The notes beneath the pieces are model-generated. The model did no database searches. It worked only from the letters and a program-made list of their open reading frames with translations, and was not told the DNA's origin. Shown here piece after piece: positions 41,724 through 51,073 of a DNA stretch of 64,000 nt; the first letter of the stretch is position 1; each line of letters opens with the position of its first letter. Source of the stretch: Paractinoplanes aksuensis (lineage in GTDB: Bacteria; Actinomycetota; Actinomycetes; Mycobacteriales; Micromonosporaceae); assembly GCF_024137025.1 (NCBI RefSeq), contig NZ_JAMYJR010000028.1, positions 62,001-126,000 on the forward strand, in the 5' to 3' direction. The position numbers and the translations under genes are program-made.

Positions 41724-43391
41724 GTGGCCGAGGGGAGTCTGCGCGCCCGGCCCGAGTTCTGGCCGGTCGCCCTGCTGAGCGTCGCCCTCGTCGCCGTGCT
41801 CGGCGGCTGGAGCGCGGTCACCTATCTCGACCGCACCCGCAGCGACCCCGGCTGCGCCGAACGGATCACGACGCGGGTCGCCGTCGCGCCGAGCATCGCC
41901 ACCGCGGCCCGGACCGTCGCCGAGCGGCTCGCGACCCGCGAGACCTGCCAGACCGTCGTCGTCGAGGCCCGCGAATCGGCCGACGTGCTCCGCGATCTGG
42001 CCCGGAGCACGCCCGCGCCGGCGTCAGCGCCGCCGTCCTCGGAACCGGCCGTGTCGCCTGCGCCCGACGTCTGGCTGCCCGAGTCGACTTTGTGGCTACG
42101 GCGGGCCCGCGCGGCCGGCGCGTTCCAAGTGCCGGCCGAGGGCGTCTCGGTCGCCACCACCCCCGTCGTGCTGGCCCTGACCAGCGCCTCGGCCAGCCGG
42201 CTCAGCCGCAGCGGCAACCTGAGCTGGACCAAGCTGATCGGCGCGGCCGCACCCGCGGCGCCGGTCGCCCTGCCCGACCCGGCGACCAGCCCGCTCGGTT
42301 TCGCCACGCTGGTCGGCATCCGCGGCCTGGCCGCCAAACTCCAGCCGGCCGACCCGGCGGCGGGCGCGGCCGCCATCATGCGCCGCCTGGCCCCGAACAC
42401 CGTGCCGGTCAGCGGCGAGAGCGTTCCCGCCCCGGCCGGGCCGGGCGCGACGATCAGCACCGAGCAGGCCGTGCTCGGCGCCACCGGGCAGGTCGCGCTG
42501 TATCCGCCGTCGGCGCTGCCCGGCCCCGACTACCCGTACGCGGTGCTCGGCTCGGGCGAGCAGCCGGGCGCCACGGCGTACCTGCGGGCCCTGCTCACCA
42601 CCGACGGCGCGCAGACCATGACCGGCGCCGGGCTGCGGACCCCGGACGGGCAGGCGCCGGCCGGCATCACGGCCGCCACCCGGATCCGTAAGGTGGTCTA
42701 CCCGCCGGCCCGGCTGCCCGCCGACAGCGCGGCGACCGAACTGCTCAACGCCTGGGGAGGGGTCCACATCAGCGCGCGCATGCTGGCCGTCTTCGACATC
42801 TCCGGCTCGATGGCGGCGCAGGTCCCCGGCTCCAGCGCGACCCGGCTGTCGGCCACCGTCGAGGCGGCCCAGGGCGGGGCGAAACTGTTGCTGGGCACGA
42901 CCGAGATCGGCATCTGGGAGTTCTCGACCAACCTCGAGGGCGGCCGCGACTACCGCGAGATGGTGCCGGTCGGCCCGGTCGGCTCGCGCCGTGCGCAGAT
43001 CATCGAGCGGCTGGGCGAGATGCGGGTCAAGCCGAACGGCGGCACCGGGCTCTACGACACGACCCTCGCCGCGTACCGGGACGCCACCCGCAACTGGACC
43101 CCGGGCCGGATCAACATGGTCCTGATCCTCACCGACGGGCGCGACGACAACAAACGCGGCATCAAGCGCGAGGTGCTGCTGCGCGAGCTGGGCAAGCTGG
43201 TCGACCGCAAGCGCCCGGTGCCGATCCTGTTCATCGGGGTCGGCCCCGAGATCGACCCGGACGAGCTGCAGCAGATCGCCGGGGCCACCGGCGGCCAGGT
43301 CGCGCTGACCAAGGAGCCGTCGGGCATCCGCCAGATCTTCTTCACCGCGCTGGCCGAGTTCAGCTGCCTGCCGCCGAAGTGCCGCCGGTGA
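41724..43391 (+). CDS. Membrane-anchored VWA-domain protein with binding-protein-like N-terminus
   Basis: The GTG at 41724 is chosen because GGAGGGGA lies 6 nt upstream; an ATG at 41706 would include that site. The product is ~555 residues. After one N-terminal TM (FWPVALLSVALVAVLGGWSAV) comes a ~300-residue region resembling an extracellular solute-binding fold. It is followed by a VWA domain with an intact MIDAS (AVFDISGSMA, near residue 355) and LILTDGRDDNKR. It is extracellular and probably binds divalent metal and a protein partner. Its stop overlaps the AftD-like start (GTGA), tying it to arabinan assembly. Confidence 0.85.
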   Translation: MAEGSLRARPEFWPVALLSVALVAVLGGWSAVTYLDRTRSDPGCAERITTRVAVAPSIATAARTVAERLATRETCQTVVVEARESADVLRDLARSTPAPASAPPSSEPAVSPAPDVWLPESTLWLRRARAAGAFQVPAEGVSVATTPVVLALTSASASRLSRSGNLSWTKLIGAAAPAAPVALPDPATSPLGFATLVGIRGLAAKLQPADPAAGAAAIMRRLAPNTVPVSGESVPAPAGPGATISTEQAVLGATGQVALYPPSALPGPDYPYAVLGSGEQPGATAYLRALLTTDGAQTMTGAGLRTPDGQAPAGITAATRIRKVVYPPARLPADSAATELLNAWGGVHISARMLAVFDISGSMAAQVPGSSATRLSATVEAAQGGAKLLLGTTEIGIWEFSTNLEGGRDYREMVPVGPVGSRRAQIIERLGEMRVKPNGGTGLYDTTLAAYRDATRNWTPGRINMVLILTDGRDDNKRGIKREVLLRELGKLVDRKRPVPILFIGVGPEIDPDELQQIAGATGGQVALTKEPSGIRQIFFTALAEFSCLPPKCRR

Positions 43392-46300
43392 GCGCCGTCG
43401 CCGTCCGGCGGCGCCTGGCCGTCGGGGCCGGGGCCCTGCTGCTGATCGTGCTCGCGTTCCTGCAACGCCCGGGCCGCACCACGTTCGACACCAAGCTCGA
43501 CCTGGCCGAGAACCCGATCGGCTTCATGGCCCGTTCGCTGCACCTGTGGAACCCGTGGGCCACCTCGGGCGAACTGCAGCAACAGGCGTACGGCTACCTG
43601 TTCCCGATGGGGCCGTTCTTCGCGGCCGGCGACCTGCTCGGCGTGCCGCCCTGGATCACCCAGCGCGTCTGGTGCGCGGTGCTGTTCTGCGCCGCCTACT
43701 TCGGTGTGCTGCTGCTGGCCCGGGCCCTGCGCATCGGCTCCGACCGCGGGCGCATCCTCGGCGCCCTGGCCTACGCGCTGGCCCCGCGGATGCTGACCGA
43801 GATCGGGCCGTTGTCGTCCGAGATGCTGCCGGTCGTCGTGCTCCCGTGGGTGCTGTTGCCGCTGGTTTCCGTACGCCGGATCGGGTCGGCCCGCCGCGCC
43901 GCCGCGCTCTCCGCGCTGGCCGTGGTGTTCATGGGCGGCATCAACGCCGCCGCCGTGGTGATGGCCCTGGTGCTGCCGGGCGTCTATCTGCTGACCCGGC
44001 GCTGGAACCGGGAACTGCTGGCGCTGCTCAGTTGGTGGACGCTCTTCGTCACGCTGGCCAGCCTGTGGTGGATCATCCCGCTGTTCCTGTTCGGCCAGTA
44101 CAGCCTGCCGTTCCTCGACTACATCGAGTCGTCCGCGACCACCACCGCGATCACGTCGCTGTTCCAGGCCGTCCGCGGCACGAACCAGTGGAGCGGCTAC
44201 ATCGTCCAGGGCGAGCCGTGGTGGCCGGCGGGCTGGATGCTGGTCGACCGGCCGGTGCTGATGGCCGCCACCGCCGTGGTGGCCGCGGTCGGGCTGCTCG
44301 GCCTGACCCTGCGCGGCCTGCCCGAGCGGCGCTTCCTGGTGCTGGGCGCGCTGACCGGCCTGACCCTGCTGACCATGGGCTACGTCGGCACGATGGACAG
44401 CCCGTTCGCGCCGCTCATGCGTGACCTGCTCGACGGGCCGCTGGCCCCGCTGCGCAACGTGCACAAGTTCGAGCCGGTGCTCCGGCTGCCGATCGTGCTC
44501 GGTCTCTCGTACGCCGCGAGCCGGGCCCTGGTCGTGCCGCGCCTGCGCCTGCGTCTGCCCGCAGCGCCGGTGGTGGCCGCGCTGCTGCTGGCCGCGATCG
44601 CTCCGGCCTGGCTGTTCGTGCTGCGCCCGGGGCCGGGCTGGAGCGAGGTGCCGCGCTACTGGAGCCAGGCCACCACGTGGCTGGCCGACCAGGACGCGCA
44701 GGCCCGCACCCTGGTCGTGCCCGGCTCCGGCTTCGCCCAGCACTCCTGGGGTCGTACGGTCGACGAACCGATCCAGCCGCTGGCCGACGCGCCCTGGTCG
44801 ACCCGGCATCAGATCCCGCTCGGCTCCGAGGGCAACATCCGGGTCATGGACACGGTCGAGCAGGTGCTCGCCCAGGGGCGTGGCTCCCCGGCCCTGGCCG
44901 ACTTCCTGGCCCGCGCCGGCTACCGCTACCTGCTCGTCCGCAACGATCTGGACCGCTCGGCCTCGGGCGCCCCGCCCATCGCCGTGGTGCGCCGGGCCGT
45001 CACCGGCTCACCCGGCCTGAAGCCGGCGGCCACCTTCGGTCCCCAGGTCGGGGCGACGGGCGCGACCACCAGCCCGGTCGATGCCGGCCTGTCGGTGCCG
45101 GCCGTCGAGATCTTCGAGGTGGACCGTCCGGTGCCGACCGTGTCGGCCACCGCGGTCAAGGACGTGCCGACGATCAGCGGCGGCCCGGAGTCGCTGCTGC
45201 CGGCGCTCGAACAGGGCCTGATCGACGGCGCCCAGCCGGCTGTGCTGGCCGGCGACGGTTTTGGTGTCGCGGGTGCAGAAAAGCACATCGTCACCGACGG
45301 CCTGCGGCGGCGCGAGCTCAACATCGGCCGGATGCGCGACAACGTCAGCCAGACCCTGACCGCCGACGAGAAGACGCGGCAGGGCCGGGTCCGCAGCGAC
45401 CTGCTGCCGTTCGACGCCGACGGCCACCAGACGGTCGCCGCCTACCAGGGCGTGCGCTCGGTGCGCGCGTCGAGCAGCGCCAGCTTCGCCGACTCGTTCG
45501 GTCCCAGCGACCCGTCCGGGCTGCCGTTCGCGGCGCTCGACGGCGACGCCTCGACCGCGTGGCGCTCCGACGCCTACCAGCGGGCCGTCGGGCAGTGGCT
45601 CGAAGTGGTGCTGGAGACGCCGCAGCGGGTGACCGAGGTGACCGTCGACTTCGCCGACGACCTGCGGATCGCGGCCCCGGTGGCGGCGGTGCGGCTGACC
45701 ACCGACCAGGGAGTGGTCGACCGGGCCGTGCCGGCCGGCCCCGGACAGCACAAGCTTTCGACTCTGCCCGGCCTCACCACGACCGTACGGGTCACCGTGC
45801 TCGCCCTGCAGCCGGGCTACCAGGGCGGGGTGGCCCTGCGCGAGCTCGGCCTGCCCGGCCTGAGCGCCCAGCGGGGCCTGCGGGCGCCGGCCGACGTCCC
45901 GGCCGGCGCGGCCGCGGTGTACGCGTTCGAGCGCTCGCCCCAGCAGCGGGGCGCGTGCTACCCGGCCGGCGGCACCGTCCGCTGTGACCAGTTCCTGGCC
46001 CGCGCGGGCGAGGAGCCGCTCGGCCTCGACCGGTTCTTCACGACCGCCGCCGCCGGGACGTACGACCTGGGCCTGACCGCCCGGCCCCGGCCCGGCGGCA
46101 CCCTGCCGCTGACCGGCAAGGTGTCGTCCTCGGCCTCGTCGGTGCTGACCGGCGACGCCACGGTCGGCGCGTACGCGGCGGTCGACGGCGACCCGGCGAC
46201 GGCCTGGCTGGCCGAACCGACCGACGAAGCCCCGACCCTGCGGCTGTCCTGGGCCACGCCCCGCCCGATCGACCGGGTGCGGCTGGTCGTGCCGGCCACT

Positions 46301-47557
46301 CCCGCCGCCGCCATCCCGACCCAGGTGCTGGTGACCGCTCCGACCGGGAACGCCGTCGTCCCCGTGGACGCCGACGGCTGGGCCCGCTTCCCGAAGGTCA
46401 CCACGAAGCAGCTCAGCATCGCGATCACCGGCACCCGCGGGGTCGTCGCCGACACCCGGGGCAACAGCTGGCCCGCGCCGGCCGGGGTGGCCGAGGTCGA
46501 GGTGCCCGGCCTGGCCGGTCTGCTCACCAAGGTCACCGACAGCGCGCCGCTGATCGCACGTTGCGGCACCGGGCCCAGTGTGGAGATCGACGGGGTGTCC
46601 TACCCGACCTCGGTGGCCGGGACGCTGGGCGACGTCCGGGCCGGACGCGCGCTCGCGGTGACCGTGTGCGACGACTTCGTGAGCGAGTCGGTGCAACTCG
46701 CGGCAGGGGAGCACCGCCTGCGCACAGTGCCTTCAGCGGCGTACGTCATCGAATCGGCCACCCTCGCCCGGGGCAAGCCCGCGGCGGTGACGTCACGGCC
46801 GGTCGAAGTCGCCCGCTGGAACGCCACCGACCGTGAGGTCGAGGTCGGCGACGGCGTCGAGTCGCTGCTGCTGGTGCACGAGAACTACAACGCGGGCTGG
46901 ACGGCCACGCTGGACGGGCAGAAGTTGCGCGCGGTCCGGGTCGACGGCTGGCAGCAGGCGTTCGTGGTGCCGGCCGGCACCGGCGGGTCCGTGGCCCTCG
47001 AGTTCACGCCGGACCGGCCGTACCGGATCGGTCTCGCCGCCGGGGCCGCCTGCATCCTGCTCGTGCTGCTGACGGCCCTGATCCCGGTGCGCAAGCGGCG
47101 GATGCCGACCATTGAGCCGCCCCCGGCCTGGATGTTCTGCGGGGTGCCGGGCGGGGCCGGGTGGATCGTCCTGCCGCTGCTGGTGCTGATCATCGCGCTC
47201 GGCGGGGTGGCCGGGGTGGCGCTGCTGCTGGCCGCGCTGATCGTGCGTCAGCTGATCCCGCGCGCGCTGCCCGCGATCGCCTTCGTCAGCGCCGCCACCG
47301 GGCTGGCCGTCGCGGTCGGCGGGCGCCTGCTCGGGCACGGGCAGGAATGGGCGTACGGGGCCGGCGTGCAGATCGCCATGCTGGCCGCCGTGTGCGCGGT
47401 CGCCGCCACCGCCGCGCCGACCAGTCGACGGCCGTCCGCGCCGACCGCAACGAAGACCGAGAGCGACGTGGAGGAACCAGGTGGCAGTGCACGAGGCGAC
47501 GCTGAGCCGGTCGATCTCGCTCTTCCAAGCGTTCCTGGTGGAGCAGAGCGATCCTGA
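43388..47557 (+). CDS. aftD: AftD-like alpha-(1->3)-arabinofuranosyltransferase (DUF3367)
   Basis: The GTG at 43388 overlaps the VWA stop. At 1389 residues it has the length of mycobacterial AftD. Residues ~10-430 form the GT-C membrane domain (KLDLAENPIGFMARSLHLWNPW is the DUF3367 beginning; later HKFEPVLRLPIVLGLSYA). The large extracytoplasmic part contains two F5/8-type C/carbohydrate-binding-like segments (FAALDGDASTAWRSDAYQRA; AYAAVDGDPATAWLAEP). C-terminal TM helices (~1220-1320) follow. It should add arabinofuranose from decaprenyl-phosphoryl-arabinose to arabinan outside the membrane. The C-terminal ~25 residues are encoded in a 77-nt overlap with the next gene. Confidence 0.88.
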   Translation: MSAVAVRRRLAVGAGALLLIVLAFLQRPGRTTFDTKLDLAENPIGFMARSLHLWNPWATSGELQQQAYGYLFPMGPFFAAGDLLGVPPWITQRVWCAVLFCAAYFGVLLLARALRIGSDRGRILGALAYALAPRMLTEIGPLSSEMLPVVVLPWVLLPLVSVRRIGSARRAAALSALAVVFMGGINAAAVVMALVLPGVYLLTRRWNRELLALLSWWTLFVTLASLWWIIPLFLFGQYSLPFLDYIESSATTTAITSLFQAVRGTNQWSGYIVQGEPWWPAGWMLVDRPVLMAATAVVAAVGLLGLTLRGLPERRFLVLGALTGLTLLTMGYVGTMDSPFAPLMRDLLDGPLAPLRNVHKFEPVLRLPIVLGLSYAASRALVVPRLRLRLPAAPVVAALLLAAIAPAWLFVLRPGPGWSEVPRYWSQATTWLADQDAQARTLVVPGSGFAQHSWGRTVDEPIQPLADAPWSTRHQIPLGSEGNIRVMDTVEQVLAQGRGSPALADFLARAGYRYLLVRNDLDRSASGAPPIAVVRRAVTGSPGLKPAATFGPQVGATGATTSPVDAGLSVPAVEIFEVDRPVPTVSATAVKDVPTISGGPESLLPALEQGLIDGAQPAVLAGDGFGVAGAEKHIVTDGLRRRELNIGRMRDNVSQTLTADEKTRQGRVRSDLLPFDADGHQTVAAYQGVRSVRASSSASFADSFGPSDPSGLPFAALDGDASTAWRSDAYQRAVGQWLEVVLETPQRVTEVTVDFADDLRIAAPVAAVRLTTDQGVVDRAVPAGPGQHKLSTLPGLTTTVRVTVLALQPGYQGGVALRELGLPGLSAQRGLRAPADVPAGAAAVYAFERSPQQRGACYPAGGTVRCDQFLARAGEEPLGLDRFFTTAAAGTYDLGLTARPRPGGTLPLTGKVSSSASSVLTGDATVGAYAAVDGDPATAWLAEPTDEAPTLRLSWATPRPIDRVRLVVPATPAAAIPTQVLVTAPTGNAVVPVDADGWARFPKVTTKQLSIAITGTRGVVADTRGNSWPAPAGVAEVEVPGLAGLLTKVTDSAPLIARCGTGPSVEIDGVSYPTSVAGTLGDVRAGRALAVTVCDDFVSESVQLAAGEHRLRTVPSAAYVIESATLARGKPAAVTSRPVEVARWNATDREVEVGDGVESLLLVHENYNAGWTATLDGQKLRAVRVDGWQQAFVVPAGTGGSVALEFTPDRPYRIGLAAGAACILLVLLTALIPVRKRRMPTIEPPPAWMFCGVPGGAGWIVLPLLVLIIALGGVAGVALLLAALIVRQLIPRALPAIAFVSAATGLAVAVGGRLLGHGQEWAYGAGVQIAMLAAVCAVAATAAPTSRRPSAPTATKTESDVEEPGGSARGDAEPVDLALPSVPGGAERS

Positions 47558-48233
47558 CCGGTTCTACTCCGAGCTGGCCGGCGACTCGGTGCGCCAGCTC
47601 GGGTCGTACGTCGACCTCGACGGGGCCGTGGTGCTCGACGTCGGCGGCGGGCCGGGGTACTTCGGCCAGGAGTTCGCGAAGGCCGGCGCCACCTACCACG
47701 GGCTCGACCCGGCGGTCGGCGACTTCGCGGCGTCCGGGGCCGAGGTGCGCGGCATGATCCGGGGCAGCGGCACCGCCCTGCCGATCCGGAGCGGCTCGGT
47801 CGACGTCTGCTATTCGTCCAACGTGCTCGAACACGTGCCCGACCCCGAGGCGATGCTGGCCGAGATGGTGCGGGTGACCCGGCCCGGGGGCACGGTTTTC
47901 GTCTCGTACACACCCTGGTTGTCGCCGCACGGCGGCCACGAGACCGGGCCGTGGCACCTGCTGCTCGGCGGCGAGGGCGCCCGGCGCCGCTACGTGCGCC
48001 GCCACGGCCGCCAGCCCAAGAACCGCATCGGCGAGACGCTGTTCGCGATCAGCGCCGCGCGCACCATGCGCTGGGTGCGGACCGCCCGTCGCTCGGGCGA
48101 GGTGACCGTCGTCGATGTGTTGCCGCGCTACCACCCCGGCTGGGCCTGCTGGGTGGCCCGGGTGCCGGGGCTGCGTGAGGCCCTGACGTGGAATTTCACC
48201 GTTGTGTTACGACGCCGTGCCGCAGATGAATAA
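47481..48233 (+). CDS. Class I SAM-dependent methyltransferase (Rv0224c-like)
   Basis: The GTG at 47481 has GGAGGAA 5 nt upstream and gives VAVHEATLSRSISLFQAFLV, an N-terminus similar to Rv0224c. The product is 250 residues with SAM motif VVLDVGGGPGYFGQEFAKAG, then GLDPAVGDF, GTALPIRSGSVDVCYSSNVL and EHVPDPEAMLAEMVRVTRPGG. It is a cytosolic methyltransferase; the substrate is probably a glycan or lipid intermediate. The 77-nt out-of-frame overlap with the AftD gene is long, but both frames look real. Confidence 0.9.
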   Translation: MAVHEATLSRSISLFQAFLVEQSDPDRFYSELAGDSVRQLGSYVDLDGAVVLDVGGGPGYFGQEFAKAGATYHGLDPAVGDFAASGAEVRGMIRGSGTALPIRSGSVDVCYSSNVLEHVPDPEAMLAEMVRVTRPGGTVFVSYTPWLSPHGGHETGPWHLLLGGEGARRRYVRRHGRQPKNRIGETLFAISAARTMRWVRTARRSGEVTVVDVLPRYHPGWACWVARVPGLREALTWNFTVVLRRRAADE

Positions 48234-48333
48234 ATGATGCCGCTCAGGGGTCGCTTCCAGGCCTACTGAGTAGTAACCTTCCGCCAACCCCCCGTCTTTT
48301 GCCGACCTCCCTTCCCCGTTCGTGGAGGAACAT

Positions 48334-49401
48334 ATGAAGTCCCGCGTCCTCGGCGCCGCCCTCTTCGCTCTCGGCGTCCTGGCGCTGGTATTTGCCGGCG
48401 GCCTGGCCTACGTCGTGGCACCCACAGTGGAGCAGTTGCCCTACGACCTGAAGCCCACCCAGTCGGTCGCCGTGGCGCCCAACGCGCGCTTCCTGCAGAT
48501 CACCACGGGCAAGGCCGAGGTCGTCGAGGGGGTCGAGCTGCGCTCGACGATCACCGTCACGCCCGACGCCAAGGCCACCAGCGAGCTGACCGGCCCGCTC
48601 GACGGCGAGGCGGTCGTGTGGCTCGTCGGCCAGCAGGTCATGCGCACCGACACCAACGCCCTGATCAGTGCGTACAGCACGTCCCTGGCCCTCGACCGCG
48701 AGACCGGCGCCGCCGCCGACTGGGACAAGCACTGGCTCGACACCGGCAACAACCAGGAACCGGTCAAGTACTCCGGCCAGATCTACAAGTTCCCCTTCGG
48801 CACCGAGAAGAAGGACTACGAGATCTACGACCGGGACATCCTGGCCACCCAGCCGGCCCGGTTCGTCCGGACCGAGCAGATCGAGGGCCTCGAGACTTAC
48901 GTCTTCACGCAAGAGATCCGTGACGGCATCCAGGAGATCCCGGAGGACCGGCTGTCGGTGCTGACCAGCCAGCTCCTCGACGGCGCGGCCACCAGCAAGG
49001 TCCACTACAACAACACCCGTACGGTGTGGGTCGAGCCCACCACGGGCCAGTACCTCAAGGTGGAAGAGAAGCAGAGCAAGAACCTGGTCGGCGACAACGG
49101 TCAGTCCGTGTCGATCCTCGACGCCACCTTCACCTACACCGACGACACGATCAAGAAGGCGGCCGACACCGCCGGCGCCAACCGCCAGAAGCTCCAGCTG
49201 GTCGGCCTGTGGGGCCCGATCGTCCTGGCCGTCCTCGGCGCCATCCTCATCATCGCCGCCCTGTTCCTGCTCGCCCGCCGCCCGTCCACCGCCACCACCA
49301 CCGCGGCCCCGAAGCACAACCCGCGCCACTCAGCCACCGACACCAACGCCGACGCGGACGCGGACGCGGACACCACGGTCGACACGAGCAAGAAGTCCTG
49401 A
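48334..49401 (+). CDS. DUF3068 (PorA family) membrane protein (Rv0227c-like)
   Basis: The ATG at 48334 is preferred (GGAGG, 6 nt upstream). The ~355-residue protein has an N-terminal TM (LGAALFALGVLALVFAGGLAYVVAP), a large extracytoplasmic domain with KTVWVEP-like and WVEPTTGQYLKVEEKQ segments, and a C-terminal TM (WGPIVLAVLGAILIIAALFLLARR). A polar tail follows with a DADADADAD repeat. This layout is DUF3068, found in Rv0227c and related envelope proteins. It may act with the arabinan enzymes upstream. The tail's GAC/GCG repeats are low complexity. Confidence 0.85.
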   Translation: MKSRVLGAALFALGVLALVFAGGLAYVVAPTVEQLPYDLKPTQSVAVAPNARFLQITTGKAEVVEGVELRSTITVTPDAKATSELTGPLDGEAVVWLVGQQVMRTDTNALISAYSTSLALDRETGAAADWDKHWLDTGNNQEPVKYSGQIYKFPFGTEKKDYEIYDRDILATQPARFVRTEQIEGLETYVFTQEIRDGIQEIPEDRLSVLTSQLLDGAATSKVHYNNTRTVWVEPTTGQYLKVEEKQSKNLVGDNGQSVSILDATFTYTDDTIKKAADTAGANRQKLQLVGLWGPIVLAVLGAILIIAALFLLARRPSTATTTAAPKHNPRHSATDTNADADADADTTVDTSKKS

Positions 49402-49417
49402 CCTGACGCTCTCCCTC

Positions 49418-49448
49418 GACGCTCCGGTCCCTCGTGGACCGGAGCGTC
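49418..49448. terminator. Strong bidirectional terminator hairpin
   Basis: GACGCTCCGGTCC (49418-49430) and GGACCGGAGCGTC (49436-49448) form a perfect 13-bp stem with a 5-nt loop. It is followed on the plus strand by TTGCTGT. It lies 17 bp after the DUF3068 stop and 15 bp before the end of the convergent pilin gene. This is the clearest terminator in the window. Confidence 0.8.
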
Positions 49449-49462
49449 TTGCTGTCCGCGGT

Positions 49463-51073
49463 CTACTTCTCCTGGTAGTCGGAGACTACTGAGCTGAGGA
49501 TGCTCGGCGACGCGTTCCATTTCTGCAGGTTGATGCCGCTGCACACGCCGAGGACGAGCTTGCTGATGTGCATGGCGGTGAACTGGTCCCAGTAGTCGGT
49601 GGGGGAGGGCATCAGGCAGTAGGGCGCGGCGGCCGAGGTGTTGAAGGTCGATTCGATCCGGTACGAGTTCTGGCTGATCCCGGTGAAGACCGTGCGCGTC
49701 CACAGCTGGTTGGCCGGGATCGCGCTGTTCACGTTGCAGACGGCCAGCTTGACGTACTGGCCCCACGCGGTCGAGCCGGGGCTGTACAGGCAGTAGGTGG
49801 TGACGCCGTCGCTGCCCTTGACGTACACGCGGCCCGTGGCCGAGGTGCCGCCCACCGCCACCTGGGGCAGGAACCACACCTGGTTCCACTGGATGACTTT
49901 GTTGGGCGCCTGCTTGCACGGGAAGATGACCATGAACGCGTAGGTCCACGTGTTGGCCGTGACGTCCAGGCAGCGGCCGAACTGGTCGTAGTTGACGAGT
50001 TGTTTGGTCACGTCGCCCGCGGCGCCCGTGCCCGCGCTGGCGTCCGGGAAGAAGGTCTTGTATTTGGTGTAGTCGCCCGAGGTGCCACTGCACGGGGTGC
50101 CGTCGGTGCCGTCGCCCTGGGTGCCGGCGACCCGGTTGGCGTTGCCCGCGATGACGTTGTTGATGAGCACCCTCGGCGGCACGGTCGTCCAGTCGACGTT
50201 GAAGCACTTGCCGTTCGGATTGATGCCGTCGGTGGTGCCCTCGAAGTTGTCGCGGTTGTTCAGGCTCCAGATCTGCACGCGTTTGGTCGCGTCGCAGTCG
50301 GCGAACGTGACCGGGGTCAGGTTGACGCTGACCGCTGACACGCAGGCGCCGTTGGGGAAGTTGGGCGAGCCCTCGCTGCCCTTCAACTGCACCTGCAGCG
50401 TCGGGTTGTAGGTGAAGCTCTGCTTCGGGTCAGAGGCGTCGCAGGTCGCCAGGACCACGGGCGCGCCGACGGTGAGCGGCGTCGTGCCGGTGGCCTCGCG
50501 CGGGGCGGTCACGCACTGGTCGCTGTTGTAGACCTTGATGGTCCCGCCCGGCACGTTGGGCTTGGTCCGGCTCTGGAACAGATAGGTGGCCAGCAGCGTG
50601 CGGGTCGAGCCGCCGGCCGTACCGGTCGACGAGATCAGGGCGTACATCGGCACGATCGACGGCCCGCCCGCGCCGCCGCAGCCGAGGCGGTTGCTGCGGG
50701 CCCAGGTCTCCGGATCGGTTCCGGCGGGCGGGGTCGACGTCAGGTAGTAGATGTTGACGGCGAAGTTCGCGAGCTGGCCCGGGCTGACCGTCCCGGCCAG
50801 TTTGAGGCTGGGGCCGGTGACCGTGGCCGCGCACGGCACGGTGGCCAGCAGGGCGTCGCCGGACGCGTTGACCGGCACCGCTCGCATCTGGGCCAGGCTG
50901 GTCTCGATCCCGCTCTGAGCGGCGCTGATCGCGGCCGAGCGGTTGATGTCGTACCGGGTGGTGCTGACCTGACTGGCCACGACCGCGCCGAGCAGGGCGG
51001 CCGCGCCGACGCCGACGAGGCTCAGCAGCATGGCCAGCGGCAGCGAGCCGCGGGAGTCCCGGAGCCGGATCAT
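49463..51073 (-). CDS. Pilin-like protein with ricin-type lectin domain
   Basis: The start at 51073 overlaps the upstream gene stop (ATGA). The product is 536 residues. A single N-terminal TM (SLPLAMLLSLVGVGAAALLGAVVASQ) and a following amphipathic helix (NRSAAISAAQSGIETSLAQM) look like PilX/minor-pilin N-termini. From about residue 175 the protein is rich in Cys, Asn, Trp and Gly, with Q-x-W-like repeats (VQIWSLNN, NQVWFLPQ, NQLWTRTV, LQKWNASP) of a ricin-type beta-trefoil. It is likely displayed outside and binds glycans. The N-terminal helix lacks the usual GFTLxE cleavage site. Confidence 0.7.
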   Translation of the reverse strand: MIRLRDSRGSLPLAMLLSLVGVGAAALLGAVVASQVSTTRYDINRSAAISAAQSGIETSLAQMRAVPVNASGDALLATVPCAATVTGPSLKLAGTVSPGQLANFAVNIYYLTSTPPAGTDPETWARSNRLGCGGAGGPSIVPMYALISSTGTAGGSTRTLLATYLFQSRTKPNVPGGTIKVYNSDQCVTAPREATGTTPLTVGAPVVLATCDASDPKQSFTYNPTLQVQLKGSEGSPNFPNGACVSAVSVNLTPVTFADCDATKRVQIWSLNNRDNFEGTTDGINPNGKCFNVDWTTVPPRVLINNVIAGNANRVAGTQGDGTDGTPCSGTSGDYTKYKTFFPDASAGTGAAGDVTKQLVNYDQFGRCLDVTANTWTYAFMVIFPCKQAPNKVIQWNQVWFLPQVAVGGTSATGRVYVKGSDGVTTYCLYSPGSTAWGQYVKLAVCNVNSAIPANQLWTRTVFTGISQNSYRIESTFNTSAAAPYCLMPSPTDYWDQFTAMHISKLVLGVCSGINLQKWNASPSILSSVVSDYQEK

